Origin: Prevotella sp.
GTDB taxonomy: Bacteria > Bacteroidota > Bacteroidia > Bacteroidales > Dysgonomonadaceae
Direction of reading: 5' to 3'
Length of the DNA: 35,707 bases
Assembly (NCBI GenBank): GCA_031285905.1
Contig: JAITVH010000109.1
Span: 1-35,707, forward strand
Each line of letters starts with the position of its first letter. Position 1 is the stretch's first letter. Of the stretch, positions 1-8,367 are shown one piece after another. The notes under the pieces were generated by a model. The model had not been told where the DNA came from, did no database searches, and saw only the letters and a list, made by a program, of their open reading frames with translations. The translations under genes were made by a program, and so were the position numbers.

Positions 1-26
1 TGCAATACAATTCGGGACAAATTTAA

Positions 27-52
27 GGTACTAAATCGGTACCCATTTTTTT
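27..52 (+). terminator. Hairpin with T-run at the left edge
   Basis: GGTAC (27-31) pairs with GTACC (39-43) around a 7-base loop and is followed by CATTTTTTT. This fits a weak intrinsic terminator reading rightwards, but no gene that it would end is visible. It could instead be part of the end of an integrated element, because an orphan tRNA 3' end follows about 40 bases later. Confidence 0.35.
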
Positions 53-91
53 AAGAAAGTCTGAAATGTATTTGTTTATAAGCATATAGAG

Positions 92-118
92 AGCGGGGTT
101 CGAATCCCGTCTTTCGCT
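92..118 (+). other. Orphan tRNA 3'-end fragment (T-arm and acceptor strand), possible attachment site
   Basis: The segment has a T-loop (TTCGAAT), flanking GGG/CCC stem bases, and an acceptor 3' strand CTTTCGC followed by T and a T-run. A complete tRNA would need GCGAAAG about 70 bases upstream, and neither that nor D and anticodon arms is present. The T-stem carries one extra G compared with a regular five-pair stem. Integrative elements that use tRNA genes commonly leave such 3' fragments at one end. The parent tRNA identity cannot be read from this piece. Confidence 0.5.
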
Positions 119-128
119 CTTTTAATAA

Positions 129-210
129 GCGCATGTGGCGTAATGGTAGCCGCGCTGTCTTCAGGTGGCAGTGGACTATGTCCGTGGGGGTTCGAGTCCC
201 TTCATGCGCA
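129..210 (+). tRNA. tRNA-Leu (anticodon CAG)
   Basis: This is a complete class II tRNA of 82 nt. The acceptor stem GCGCATG pairs perfectly with CATGCGC and is followed by discriminator A, as expected for leucine tRNAs. The anticodon stem CTGTC/GGCAG encloses the loop TTCAGGT, which puts CAG at the anticodon and reads CUG codons. A long variable arm with the GGAC-TAT-GTCC hairpin is present, and the T-arm loop is TTCGAGT. CCA is not encoded. An alternative register would give anticodon TCA, but it breaks the anticodon stem and is rejected. Confidence 0.95.
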
Positions 211-221
211 CGAGTTAACTT

Positions 222-262
222 TAAAACCCGCTGATTTATAATAGTATTTCAGTGGGTTTTTG
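222..262 (+). terminator. Intrinsic terminator after tRNA-Leu
   Basis: An 11-12 bp stem (AAAACCCGCTGA with TCAGTGGGTTTT, one G-T pair) surrounds a 14-base loop and ends in a T-rich run. It starts 12 bases after the tRNA, so it most likely ends the tRNA transcript. The remaining bases to 475 are AT-rich with no gene seen. Confidence 0.85.
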
Positions 263-475
263 TTTTCGGGGGAACGGGTGGGGCAACAAATGATAAGGTT
301 ATTCAATTCAATAGATTTATACATTCACTACTTTTCGAGGTTTTTTTGTTAATGCGCTCATTTCTTTTTATGAATGAATGGACTAAAGTCGGATTAGTAT
401 TCTTTTAACTAAATTTGTTTTTTTATAAGGAAACTTCTTTTTATTTCATATCATTGTAATTTGTATCTTTATCAA

Positions 476-2128
476 ATGAAACTAACAATCAATCTCTATA
501 TAAAAAGCTTTTTACTCATCTCGTTGATATTTTTGATAAATACTCATGTGTGGGGAAAGGATGATTTAAAATCCCTAACAACTTATTTAGATCAGATAAT
601 AGATAATAAAGAAGAATTTACCGAACAAAAAGAGCAAAAAATAGCCAGCCTTAAACAACTGCTAAAGGGAAATAATTCTTCTCTTGAATATCAATTTGAG
701 ATAAATAGCAAATTAGGAGAGGAATATAAAAAGTTTATATTAGACTCTGCTATACATTATGTTGAGAAAAACATGCAAATAGCAGATAATCTACAAAGTA
801 CCAAGCTAATCAACTCTTCAGCAATACAACTAGCTGCGCTTTATTCTTATTCAGGAATGTATAGAGAATCGGAAGAAATCTTAAAGAGTATTGATTCAGG
901 CCAGTTACCTAGAGAACAACTCTCTGAATATTATCAGGCCTATTGTCTTTTTCTGACTCATTATGCAGCTGCAAATTCTCCTCGCAACTATAGTCAGGAA
1001 TATGATAATTATACTGATTCATTGATGTCCGTCTTGGATAAGGGATCCTATAGTTATCGGATAATTATGGTGCGGAAATATATGAATAGAGGAGAAATGG
1101 AGGAGGCTGAGAATCTTCTGTTAGATCTGCTTGAAGAGCAAGAAGTCGATTCACCTAATTATGCAGTGATAACATATTATTTGGGATCTATTAATGGTAC
1201 TAAAGGAGACCCTGATCTGGAAAAGAAATATTACATTCTTTCAGCCATTGCCGATATCAAGAACTCTACAAAAGAGAACGCCTCATTTCGAGCTTTGGCC
1301 ACTATATATTATGAAGCTGACGATATAACCAAGGCTTTTAAATATGCGCAATCAGCTATCGAAGATGCTGTTTTCTGTAATGTCCAGTTTCGTACGGCCC
1401 AGTTATCAAAATTCTATTCGATTATTAATGCTGCTAATCAGGCTAAAGAGGCAAAAGCTAATTCCCAGTTGAAGTTATACCTTATCCTCATTAGTATACT
1501 CTCTATATTTCTAATCCTGCTCGTTGTATATATATACAAGCAAATGAAGTATTTATCGAATATGAAAGAAGAACTTTCCACAACAAACGATAAGCTTACT
1601 TTATTGAATAATGAAATTAATGAGAGAAATACTCAGCTATCAGAAGCTAATCATGTAAAGGAACAATATATTGCCCATTTCTTTGATCTATGCTCCACCT
1701 ATATAAATAAGATGGAAGACTATCGGATAAATTTGACAAAATTAGCACTTAATAATCAATTCGATAAATTATTGAAGGCTTTAAAGTCCACTTCGATGGT
1801 TGATAATGAAATTGAAGATCTTTATAAGAATTTTGATTCTATCTTTCTAAGCATATACCCAACATTCGTTTCTGATTTTAATTCTTTATTAATACCTGAA
1901 GAGCAGATAACACTCAAATCTGATGATCTGCTAAATAAAGAACTGCGTATTTATGCTTTATTGCGGTTAGGAATAACGGATAGTGCAAAGATTGCAGGCT
2001 TTCTCCGTTGTTCATTAAGTACGGTTTATAATTACCGAACCAAAATTCGTAATAAAACAGTTGTACCTCGTGATGAGTTCGAAGATATTATTATGAAGAT
2101 CGGAGTTTTGCACAAAGAAAGCAACTAA
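476..2128 (+). CDS. Membrane-anchored TPR / HTH regulator, DUF6377-like
   Basis: This 550-residue protein matches the architecture of the Bacteroidales DUF6377 family. The start is placed at the ATG that gives MKLTINLYIKSFLLISLIF, a signal-like N-terminus; an upstream TTG in frame adds five unlikely residues. Residues ~30-320 are helical and TPR-like. One membrane span lies at about 333-355, followed by a coiled coil (~360-395) and a C-terminal domain. The last ~60 residues contain a LuxR-type helix-turn-helix (DSAKIAGFLRCSLSTVYNYR). The family is thought to sense something outside the membrane and regulate transcription inside; no ligand or target can be read here. A TATCTTTA box (464-471) resembles the -7 element and would put the transcript start almost at the ATG, but no clear -33 box is present. 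It stands alone downstream of tRNA-Leu. Confidence 0.85.
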   Translation: MKLTINLYIKSFLLISLIFLINTHVWGKDDLKSLTTYLDQIIDNKEEFTEQKEQKIASLKQLLKGNNSSLEYQFEINSKLGEEYKKFILDSAIHYVEKNMQIADNLQSTKLINSSAIQLAALYSYSGMYRESEEILKSIDSGQLPREQLSEYYQAYCLFLTHYAAANSPRNYSQEYDNYTDSLMSVLDKGSYSYRIIMVRKYMNRGEMEEAENLLLDLLEEQEVDSPNYAVITYYLGSINGTKGDPDLEKKYYILSAIADIKNSTKENASFRALATIYYEADDITKAFKYAQSAIEDAVFCNVQFRTAQLSKFYSIINAANQAKEAKANSQLKLYLILISILSIFLILLVVYIYKQMKYLSNMKEELSTTNDKLTLLNNEINERNTQLSEANHVKEQYIAHFFDLCSTYINKMEDYRINLTKLALNNQFDKLLKALKSTSMVDNEIEDLYKNFDSIFLSIYPTFVSDFNSLLIPEEQITLKSDDLLNKELRIYALLRLGITDSAKIAGFLRCSLSTVYNYRTKIRNKTVVPRDEFEDIIMKIGVLHKESN

Positions 2129-2254
2129 ATTCATTCTAAATCATCTACATTTTTTTTATTAAAAAACTTATTAATTTGCTGTATTTAAACATATTGCCTG
2201 TTTTGATTATCTACAAAACTATATCTATGTTTAAAAAGCAATACTAATTCTGCC

Positions 2255-2262
2255 TAGTTTTG
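2255..2262 (+). promoter_or_regulatory. Possible Bacteroidetes -7 promoter element
   Basis: TAGTTTTG followed by C fits the TAnnTTTGC -7 consensus of Bacteroidetes housekeeping promoters. A weak TTTA stands about 20 bases upstream in the -33 position. It would start a leader of about 100 bases before the oxidoreductase gene at 2373. Confidence 0.4.
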
Positions 2263-2268
2263 CAATGA

Positions 2269-2335
2269 GGGAATAACCGAGTAATTTCATATCATGAAAA
2301 CATTGAATTACCGCGATCTTTTATAGTCTATTCCC
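2269..2335 (+). promoter_or_regulatory. Nested inverted repeats in the leader of the Gfo/Idh gene
   Basis: GGGAATA (2269-2275) is complementary to TATTCCC (2329-2335). Inside it GTAATT (2281-2286) pairs with AATTAC (2306-2311), and inside that TTCAT/ATGAA (2285-2297) can form a small hairpin. A further 10-base inverted repeat lies just upstream, TTTAAACATA (2184-2193) with TATGTTTAAA (2226-2235). The nested set could be an RNA structure or operators. No known riboswitch class is recognised. Confidence 0.4.
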
Positions 2336-2372
2336 TATCTATAGTTGTTAAACTTTTTTATTACCAGGTGGA

Positions 2373-3446
2373 ATGAATTCTTTAATTAAAGTCGAGCTGA
2401 TAGGCTTCGGCAGAATGGGTAGGTTTTATTTTGAAGAGATGCAAAAAAGCGGTCGATGGGATATCGCTTATATTTGCGACACAAATCCTAAATCGAGGGA
2501 ATTGGCAAAAAAACTATCTCCGAATTCAAGAATTATAGAAAACGAACAGGTAATATTCGAAGATAGAAGCGTACAGGTTGTCGGTTTGTTCGCTTTGGCC
2601 GATTCACGAAAAGAGCAGATTGAAAAGGCTATCCAATATGGTAAACATGTAATTTCCGAAAAACCGATAGCTGATACTATCGTCCGCGAATGGCAAGCTG
2701 TACATGCAGCAGAACGTTCAGATATGCTGACAACAGTGAATCTGTATCTGCGGAATTCGTGGTATCATAATATGATCAAAAATTATATATCGAAAGGGGA
2801 AATCGGGGAATTAGCAATAATACGTATCTGCCATCTCACACCGGGTTTAGCTCCCGGGGAAGGGCATGAATATGAAGGACCATCCTTTCATGATTGTGGG
2901 ATGCACTATGTGGACATTACCCGATGGTATGCCGGTTGTGAGTTCAAAACATGGAATGCACAGGCAATGCGTATGTGGAAATATAAAGATCCATGGTGGT
3001 TGCAGTGTCATGGTACATTCGAAAACGGAGTGGTTTTTGACATTACGCAAGGACATGTCTATGGACAGCTATCAAAGGATCAGACTCATAATTCTTATAT
3101 CGATATTATTGGTACGGAAGGTATAGCCCGAATGACACATGATTTCAAAACGGCGGTTGTCGAAATTCGTGGAGTAAGTCAAACTATCAAAGAAGAAAGA
3201 CCTTTTGGAGGTAAAAACATAGATGTATTATGCAATCTATTTGCTGATTCACTAGAATCAGGTAAGCGACATAATAGTATACCTACATTAAGGGATTCGG
3301 CAATAGCATCAGAATATGCATGGAAGTTTCTTGAAAATGCAAATGGCAATGATCTGCCGGCTATAGGGGAAATACAGACTCTCGAAAAAATATGGGAAAG
3401 AAGAAGAACAATGAAGAATGGGTATGGCTTGATTAAGCAACTGTAA
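2373..3446 (+). CDS. Gfo/Idh/MocA-family NAD(P)-dependent oxidoreductase
   Basis: This is a 357-residue cytoplasmic oxidoreductase of the usual family length. The N-terminal Rossmann fold shows the nucleotide-binding GFGRMG (residues 11-16). EKP (96-98) is the family lysine motif. The C-terminal half contains DCGMHYVDITRW, where D174, H178 and D181 match the catalytic D-x3-H-x2-D pattern. Members oxidise or reduce sugars, inositols and related polyols; the substrate cannot be inferred from sequence alone. AGGTGG sits a few bases upstream of the ATG. It appears monocistronic: a structured leader precedes it, and a strong terminator lies ~170 bases downstream. It has no sugar-catabolism neighbours to suggest a pathway. 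Confidence 0.9.
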   Translation: MNSLIKVELIGFGRMGRFYFEEMQKSGRWDIAYICDTNPKSRELAKKLSPNSRIIENEQVIFEDRSVQVVGLFALADSRKEQIEKAIQYGKHVISEKPIADTIVREWQAVHAAERSDMLTTVNLYLRNSWYHNMIKNYISKGEIGELAIIRICHLTPGLAPGEGHEYEGPSFHDCGMHYVDITRWYAGCEFKTWNAQAMRMWKYKDPWWLQCHGTFENGVVFDITQGHVYGQLSKDQTHNSYIDIIGTEGIARMTHDFKTAVVEIRGVSQTIKEERPFGGKNIDVLCNLFADSLESGKRHNSIPTLRDSAIASEYAWKFLENANGNDLPAIGEIQTLEKIWERRRTMKNGYGLIKQL

Positions 3447-3811
3447 AAACATTGAGAACAATTATGGCATCAGATATCAATATCTCTTAGGGCTGAAATA
3501 ATACATCAAATAGTGCTATACTGGTTATTATCATATCAGGTCGTTATTAAATTATTTAGCCACTGTCGAGCATTCAAAAGTTTGAGAGGATATTAAGTCC
3601 TGAGAGTATTTTGAAGAATCTCTGAAAATCACTGATTTTCAGAGATTTTTTTATGTCTTTTGGTTTCCTTATTGACCATTGGTATATTTAGCAATTGTTA
3701 ATTTGAAAACATTAACTATATGCTGCCTATTTTTTAAAACACTTAAAGGTGGGAAGATGTTATAAGCACATACTTTTGCAGCAAATTAATATAAAGAAGA
3801 CAGTCTTAAAA
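3447..3811 (+). other. Intergenic stretch, no gene seen
   Basis: These 365 bases lie between the oxidoreductase and the broken secreted protein. The only clear element is the terminator at 3617-3653. The AT-rich right part, from about 3680, should carry the promoter of the following gene, but I see no convincing -33/-7 pair. No convincing short coding region or structured RNA family is recognised. Confidence 0.5.
3617..3653 (+). terminator. Strong intrinsic terminator
   Basis: A perfect 14-bp stem (AATCTCTGAAAATC, 3617-3630, with 3634-3647) has a 3-base ACT loop and a T-run after it. It ends transcription about 170 bases downstream of the oxidoreductase gene. Confidence 0.9.
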
Positions 3812-5011
3812 ATGAAATCAAAAATACTACTCGTCATATTTACTTATCTTGCTATTTGTCAATCAATTAAATCACAAGTAACTATTGGATTGAGTGCAGA
3901 ACCAGATAATAGCACACTACTTGATCTTAAAACAAATCCTGATGGAACGAGTAATAAGGGTATACTACTCCCACGTGTGGCTTTAATCAACACCGAAACA
4001 TTCGGACTGGATGGTAATTCAGGGACTGCCGGAATACTCATTTACAATACCCATGCGAATGTGACTGGAGCAAATGCCAAAGGCATCGGATATTATTACT
4101 GGGACGGAGCGTCTTAGGTTGCGTTAGCATCAGTAGACGGTATTCCATGGATAAATGGTGGAAATTCAAATGCATCTATTCAAAGTCTGGGAACTACTAC
4201 CAACTTTGATTTGCCAATCGTTACAAACAATACCGAAAAAATGCGTGTGACAGCTACCGGAAACGTTGGGATAGGAACTGCCGGAGCTCCTAATTCTTCT
4301 GCTATTTTGCAGCTGGATGCGATAGATAAAGCTTTTTATCTCCCGAGAGTTCAGCTACTTACACCCAGTGATACAACAACTGTACTTTCGCCCCAAGCAG
4401 GGATGGTAGTTTTCAACACCAACACGAGTATGGGAGTAGGACTTTATATATATGACGGCAATTACTGGCTAAAGGCAGCAGCCCCTACCCCTCCTGTTCA
4501 AATGCCCTACATGGTGCTTGCTTACAAATATACGGCTCCTCCGGCAGCTCCTTACACAAAATTACCTACTGCTGCCACCACTCCTTATTATTTGTTATTC
4601 GACACAAAAATTATTGATGAAGATTGTCCCGGTGTCGGTGGGTCTCCTTGTGCCGGCAGTGCGTACGACCAAACAACAGGTATATATACCGTGAAAACGG
4701 CCGGCCTATACCAGTTTAATTTTACGGTGGGTGCCTCGACAGTAGGTTCGGGAAACAATCTGGTTTATCGTATAATCAGGAAAACCGTTTCGAACGCACC
4801 TGTCACAACTACGCAGGTAGCCTATGGGTCTTCGCTCTCTACTCAATTGTTTCCTCCCGACGGAAGTAGTGTAGGTGCTACTTTTGTAGCCGGAGGTACT
4901 GTTACTTACACTGACTATATGGGAGTCGGAGATCAAATTTCTACTAATATAGGTGGGGTGGGAAGCGTTTATGGAGACATGACGAGTTTATCAGTGTACA
5001 GGTACAGATAA
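3812..5011 (+). pseudogene. Secreted 'GNVGIGT' repeat protein with C1q-like end, split by an amber codon
   Basis: One continuous frame of 400 codons is interrupted only by TAG at 4115-4117 (codon 102). The start is at MKSKILLVIFTYLAICQSI, a signal peptide; a longer in-frame start at 3749 adds an unlikely prefix. The frame resumes immediately and stays coherent to 5011. Related proteins usually read YYWDG..W at this point, so the lesion is most simply TGG to TAG. The protein carries two similar modules: 'LLDLKTNPDGTSNKGILLPRV...GILIYNTH...GIGYYYWDG' and 'AILQLDAIDKAFYLPRVQL...GMVVFNTN...GLYIYDGNYW'. The second follows the phage-tail/adhesin-like NNTEKMRVTATGNVGIGT signature. Residues from ~250 form a beta-rich C1q/TNF-like end (GLYQFNFTVGAS). 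Such proteins are exported surface or adhesin-like proteins in Bacteroidetes. A short 101-residue product, or readthrough, is possible. Confidence 0.8.
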
Positions 5012-5107
5012 CAGAAAGCCCGGACGATTTTAATATAAAAGGGCCTGCTGTCAAAAACAAGAAGAGATGTATCGTTTAATGTCTTGAACTTATGGTACTT
5101 ATATGCG

Positions 5108-6319
5108 TCATGATTTTTTGTTTTGATCGGCTATAGATGCTGCAGCCGTAAATAATATATCGGTAGATGAATTCAGTGCGGTTTCCATCGAATCCTGAAT
5201 AACACTGATAGTCATTCCTACCCCAACAACCAACATAGCTGTATCGGTCGGTATATTGAACAAACTGCATGCTACAGGTATAAGTAGCAACGACCCACCC
5301 GGTACTCCTGATGCTCCACATGCACCTATTGCTGCTACAATACTCAACAATATAGCTGTAATAATATCTATCTGGATTCCTAATGTATGTACAGCCGCAA
5401 GAGTGAGGACTGTAATGGTGACAGCAGCTCCTTCCATATTGATTGTTGCTCCCAAAGGGATAGAGACAGAATAAGTATCTTCATCAAGATTAAGTTTCTT
5501 GGCCAGAGCCAGGTTAACAGGCACATTGGCAGCCGAACTTCGCGTAAAGAAGGCTGTTATCCCACTTCCTTCGAGGCATGTAAAGACTAAAGGGTATGGA
5601 TTTTTCCGTATTTTATAAAATACGATTAGAGGATTGACTACCAAGGCCATAAACAACATAGTGCCCACGAGGACTAATACGACATGTAAGTATTCCAGTA
5701 ATGTATTCAATCCGGTTTGGGCAATAGTAGAAGCAACTAAACCGAAAATACCTATTGGAGCGAATCGGATAATTATTCTTATAATGGAGATTAATGCTTC
5801 CGATATATCATTAAAGATAGATTTAGTATTATTAGATGTCTTCCTTAGAAAATAACCTATTCCTACCGACCAGGCTAATATACCGATAAAATTAGCATTG
5901 AGAATTGCACTGATGGGATTGTCTACTATTTTAAACAACACATCTCTCAACACTTCCAATATACCCGAAGGTGGCTGTATCTCTATTGCTGCCTGATCTT
6001 TTAATGTAATAAATGATGGGAAAATAAAACTGGCGATAACAGCCATTACTGCAGCCAGAAATGTTCCAATCAGATAGAGTATCAATACAGATTTGATACT
6101 GGTCTGATGACCGCTTTTATGATTAGTGATTGCTGATATAATAAGGAAAAATACCAGTATGGGGGCAGCCGCTTTCAAAGCATAGAGAAACAGGTCGCCC
6201 AAAAGTCCAACCGAAATAGCAAAATCTGGTAAAAAGACACCTAGCAAGATACCCAATATCAGGCCTATACAAATTTGAAGCACCAGATTCCCTTTAAGTA
6301 TAAAGTCTTTAATACTCAT
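5108..6319 (-). CDS. sstT: Na+/serine-threonine symporter, SstT type
   Basis: This 403-residue inner-membrane protein belongs to the dicarboxylate/amino acid:cation symporter family and is close in length to E. coli SstT. Diagnostic stretches are the serine-rich hairpin loop [16 protein letters not shown], the helix-7/hairpin-2 region [20 protein letters not shown], the glycine-rich [15 protein letters not shown], and [18 protein letters not shown] near the C-terminus. These resemble SstT more than glutamate carriers, which have NMDGT. E replaces A in the usual NMAGAA, so substrate preference could differ slightly. It is a single gene on the minus strand, convergent with the broken secreted protein; the 96 bases between them hold no clear terminator. 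Confidence 0.9.
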   Translation of the reverse strand: MSIKDFILKGNLVLQICIGLILGILLGVFLPDFAISVGLLGDLFLYALKAAAPILVFFLIISAITNHKSGHQTSIKSVLILYLIGTFLAAVMAVIASFIFPSFITLKDQAAIEIQPPSGILEVLRDVLFKIVDNPISAILNANFIGILAWSVGIGYFLRKTSNNTKSIFNDISEALISIIRIIIRFAPIGIFGLVASTIAQTGLNTLLEYLHVVLVLVGTMLFMALVVNPLIVFYKIRKNPYPLVFTCLEGSGITAFFTRSSAANVPVNLALAKKLNLDEDTYSVSIPLGATINMEGAAVTITVLTLAAVHTLGIQIDIITAILLSIVAAIGACGASGVPGGSLLLIPVACSLFNIPTDTAMLVVGVGMTISVIQDSMETALNSSTDILFTAAASIADQNKKS

Positions 6320-6375
6320 ATATCATTCATTTTTTAGATGCAAAATACAAAAAACTCACTAGTTCTTGTCCTTAT

Positions 6376-6411
6376 AATTTTAACTAAAAGGTAACAAAAG
6401 TAACACTTTCT
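6376..6411 (+). repeat. Copy 1 of the AATTTTAACTAAAAGGTAAC dispersed repeat
   Basis: The 20-mer AATTTTAACTAAAAGGTAAC occurs here and identically at 20326-20345, and in a variant ending GGTGAC at 20489-20507. Here it is followed by AAAAGTAACACTTTCT, whose end mirrors the start imperfectly, so the unit may be a small inverted-repeat element. It lies between sstT and the methyltransferase gene. The rest of 6320-6498 holds a repeated AGCTATCAGCT and a short ATAGATAAATCTAT palindrome. Confidence 0.6.
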
Positions 6412-6498
6412 CTTGTTTTTCCATAGCTATCAGCTAATGGCTAAAAGCTATCAGCTGTGTACACTCTATAGATAAATCTATCAGAAAAAGATGAAAAC

Positions 6499-7155
6499 TC
6501 ATTTAGGAGTAGCTACAACTACATATTGCTGATGTTTAATATCCTCCAACAATTTGAATGTCAATACATTCAGTATCGATGTCAGGCAATAGGGACTGAT
6601 GCTGTTTATTCCCTTTATATTCAGTATTTTATATCCGCAATCATCAAACATCCTGATAATACTTCTTTTCGTAAAGAATCTGACATGAGTCTTGTCCATT
6701 ATTCCAGAGTCCGTATATTTCCAGTCTTTTCGTAGAAGTAATTCTTTTAAGACATTCAAATGTCGGATATTAGGAATGGAAGCAATAACGATTTTACCGG
6801 GAGCCAGATTTTCTTTTATTTTCCGCAGGCACGATTCAGGATCGATCATATGTTCGAGTACATCATTAAAAAATACACAATCAAAATACTTCTTAGGCAG
6901 TTTCCCGTATACATCGTCGAAAGAACCTTTCAATACATGGTCAATCTTGGTTTCAGCTATTGCAGCAACCTCTTCCACCATTTCTATACCCCAAGTCTCA
7001 ACATCAAATACTTTCTTTAGTTGCATGGAAAACGAGCCGGAGGCACAACCTACATCGAGGGTCTTATTAATATCCTTAGGTATAAAAGGGATCAATTCTG
7101 CCCTTTCACTGGTATAGTAGGGTTGGTCTGGAGTATGTGTGTTAGTATTAGACAT
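6499..7155 (-). CDS. Class I SAM-dependent methyltransferase
   Basis: This 218-residue cytoplasmic methyltransferase carries motif I LDVGCASGSF (residues 33-42) for SAM binding, an acidic residue at the end of the second strand (GIEM), and the UbiG/Methyltransf_11-like FFNDVLEHM. Enzymes of this form in glycan loci methylate sugars or lipid-linked intermediates. It follows the GT2 gene at 7164-8153 with 8 bases between them, so the two are very probably one transcript and may act on the same glycan. The acceptor cannot be read from sequence. The pair is separate from the large glycosyltransferase cluster at 24359-35701. Confidence 0.85.
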   Translation of the reverse strand: MSNTNTHTPDQPYYTSERAELIPFIPKDINKTLDVGCASGSFSMQLKKVFDVETWGIEMVEEVAAIAETKIDHVLKGSFDDVYGKLPKKYFDCVFFNDVLEHMIDPESCLRKIKENLAPGKIVIASIPNIRHLNVLKELLLRKDWKYTDSGIMDKTHVRFFTKRSIIRMFDDCGYKILNIKGINSISPYCLTSILNVLTFKLLEDIKHQQYVVVATPK

Positions 7156-7163
7156 TTCAGGTG

Positions 7164-8153
7164 TTATTTAGTTTTCAGTATGAAAAGAAAAAATATGATG
7201 GTCGGCTTCAGATTCCGCAGGACCTTACGATTCTCTTTCCTGAACAAATAGTTTATACAATCCATGGTCAGATTATTCCTTCTGATCTGCTTTATTTCAG
7301 ATAAAGCTTTCTTTAAGGGGAAAAGTAAGAGTGCTTGTCTACTTGCGCTATAAAATGACCGGGCAATATTATCGGACAAATAAGACCGGCATGTGTCCTC
7401 TGCCACAGTATTATTCTCCAGCAAAGAATATAAGGTCTCGAAAAAAGAAATCCTGTTTTTTATCGAACGGTAACCATATGCCTTTCCCGTATTGCTTGTA
7501 TGAAATACATGATAATACAAGTATTCAGGGATAAGGCTAAGAGAAGCAGCATGAAGATAAGCCTCCATAAAAAAGATACTGTCTTCGGAGCATATCTCCC
7601 TTGAATCCATAAACGATATATTGTTCTTTTGCAGGAAGTCTCTCCTGTAAATATGATTCCAGATCACACAGGATATTTTGTTGCTACAAACGTCCTTATA
7701 TATCCATTCCTTATTTGATATACTTTTCGATGTTTCAGGATAAATATATTGTTCTTCTTTGTCGCCCGAATCTGTTTTATAGATACACAGAAAATTACAT
7801 CTGGTGATTTCAGTATCTTCCTCTTTTGCTTTGTTATAGAGAAGTTCATACATTGAATGGTCGCAGTAATCATCATGATCGAGGAAGCCGATATATTCCC
7901 CCCGGGCTATTTCCATACCTCTGTTGCGGCTCAGCCCTGTATGTAGATTTTCTTTGTTATAAAGGAGAAATATACGGTCATCTTTTGCAGCAAACTCTTC
8001 AGCGATTTTATCACTTCCGTCAGTAGGGCAATCCAGTACGAGAATTATTTCTATATCCTTTAGTGTCTGATTAATTAAAGATGTCAGGCATTTTTTGAAA
8101 TAACTCCCTGCGTTATGTACAGGAACAATAATACTTACTTTAGGAAGACCCAT
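7164..8153 (-). CDS. GT2 family glycosyltransferase
   Basis: This 329-residue protein has a GT-A fold. The N-terminus VSIIVPVHNAGSYFKKCL is the nucleotide-sugar binding start of GT2 enzymes. GLSRNRGMEIARGEYIGFLDHDD contains the metal-binding DHDD (92-95). A mostly basic C-terminus ends with a short hydrophobic patch (TIIFFLFILK), possibly membrane-associated. It is first in a two-gene unit with the methyltransferase downstream and is read from a promoter overlapping the divergent topoisomerase promoter. Donor and acceptor are unknown. Confidence 0.9.
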   Translation of the reverse strand: MGLPKVSIIVPVHNAGSYFKKCLTSLINQTLKDIEIILVLDCPTDGSDKIAEEFAAKDDRIFLLYNKENLHTGLSRNRGMEIARGEYIGFLDHDDYCDHSMYELLYNKAKEEDTEITRCNFLCIYKTDSGDKEEQYIYPETSKSISNKEWIYKDVCSNKISCVIWNHIYRRDFLQKNNISFMDSREICSEDSIFFMEAYLHAASLSLIPEYLYYHVFHTSNTGKAYGYRSIKNRISFFETLYSLLENNTVAEDTCRSYLSDNIARSFYSASRQALLLFPLKKALSEIKQIRRNNLTMDCINYLFRKENRKVLRNLKPTIIFFLFILKTK

Positions 8154-8177
8154 TCCGTGATTTTATCTATAGGAGCC

Positions 8178-8211
8178 CAAAAATAGCAAAAATGTTCCGT
8201 TTTGTTTCAAA
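8178..8211 (-). promoter_or_regulatory. Promoter of the GT2-methyltransferase pair
   Basis: On the minus strand TATTTTTG (8178-8185) matches the -7 consensus TAnnTTTG, and TTTG (8208-8211) the -33 element, with 22 bases between. Transcription would begin about 18 bases before the ATG at 8153. Confidence 0.55.
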
Positions 8212-8236
8212 ACTAAAAGCAAAAAAGTTATCTTTG
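8201..8236 (+). promoter_or_regulatory. Promoter of the ParC-like gene
   Basis: TATCTTTG (8229-8236) matches the TAnnTTTG consensus. TTTG at 8201-8204 is a possible -33 element with a longer than usual 24-base spacing. It overlaps the opposing promoter's -33 region, so the two directions may compete. Confidence 0.5.
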
Positions 8237-8289
8237 GGATAGTTTTTTAGCTACTAAAGAATAAAGAATTAAATAATGTCGAATCTTCT

Positions 8290-8349
8290 TGATATAAGGA
8301 TAAATAAATTCTTATATCAGGACTAATAACAAATAGAGGTCTGAGACCT
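8290..8349 (+). promoter_or_regulatory. Two hairpins in the leader of the ParC-like gene
   Basis: TGATATAAG (8290-8298) pairs with CTTATATCA (8311-8319) across a 12-base loop. A second palindrome, AGGTCTGAGACCT (8337-8349), lies 18 bases before the ATG. Neither has a T-run, so these are not ordinary terminators. They may be RNA structure near the start or DNA sites. The second recurs as AGGTCTGCGACCT at 30186-30198. Confidence 0.4.
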
Positions 8350-8367
8350 TAAAATCAAATTTTACAC

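Noticed and set aside
129..210. Reading the class II tRNA as selenocysteine tRNA (anticodon TCA).
   Set aside because: That register breaks the anticodon stem, while CAG gives five pairs; length (82) and acceptor layout fit leucine.
461..475. TTG start five codons upstream of the regulator.
   Set aside because: The signal peptide begins naturally at ATG 476, and the upstream bases look like promoter.
4211..5011. Treating the second half of the broken protein as a separate gene.
   Set aside because: It lies in the same frame as the first half with no stop between except the TAG, has no signal peptide, and its proposed start falls inside a module.
5076..5321. Short frame overlapping the end of sstT on the same strand.
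   Set aside because: The overlapping symporter frame is strongly supported, and this frame has no family features.
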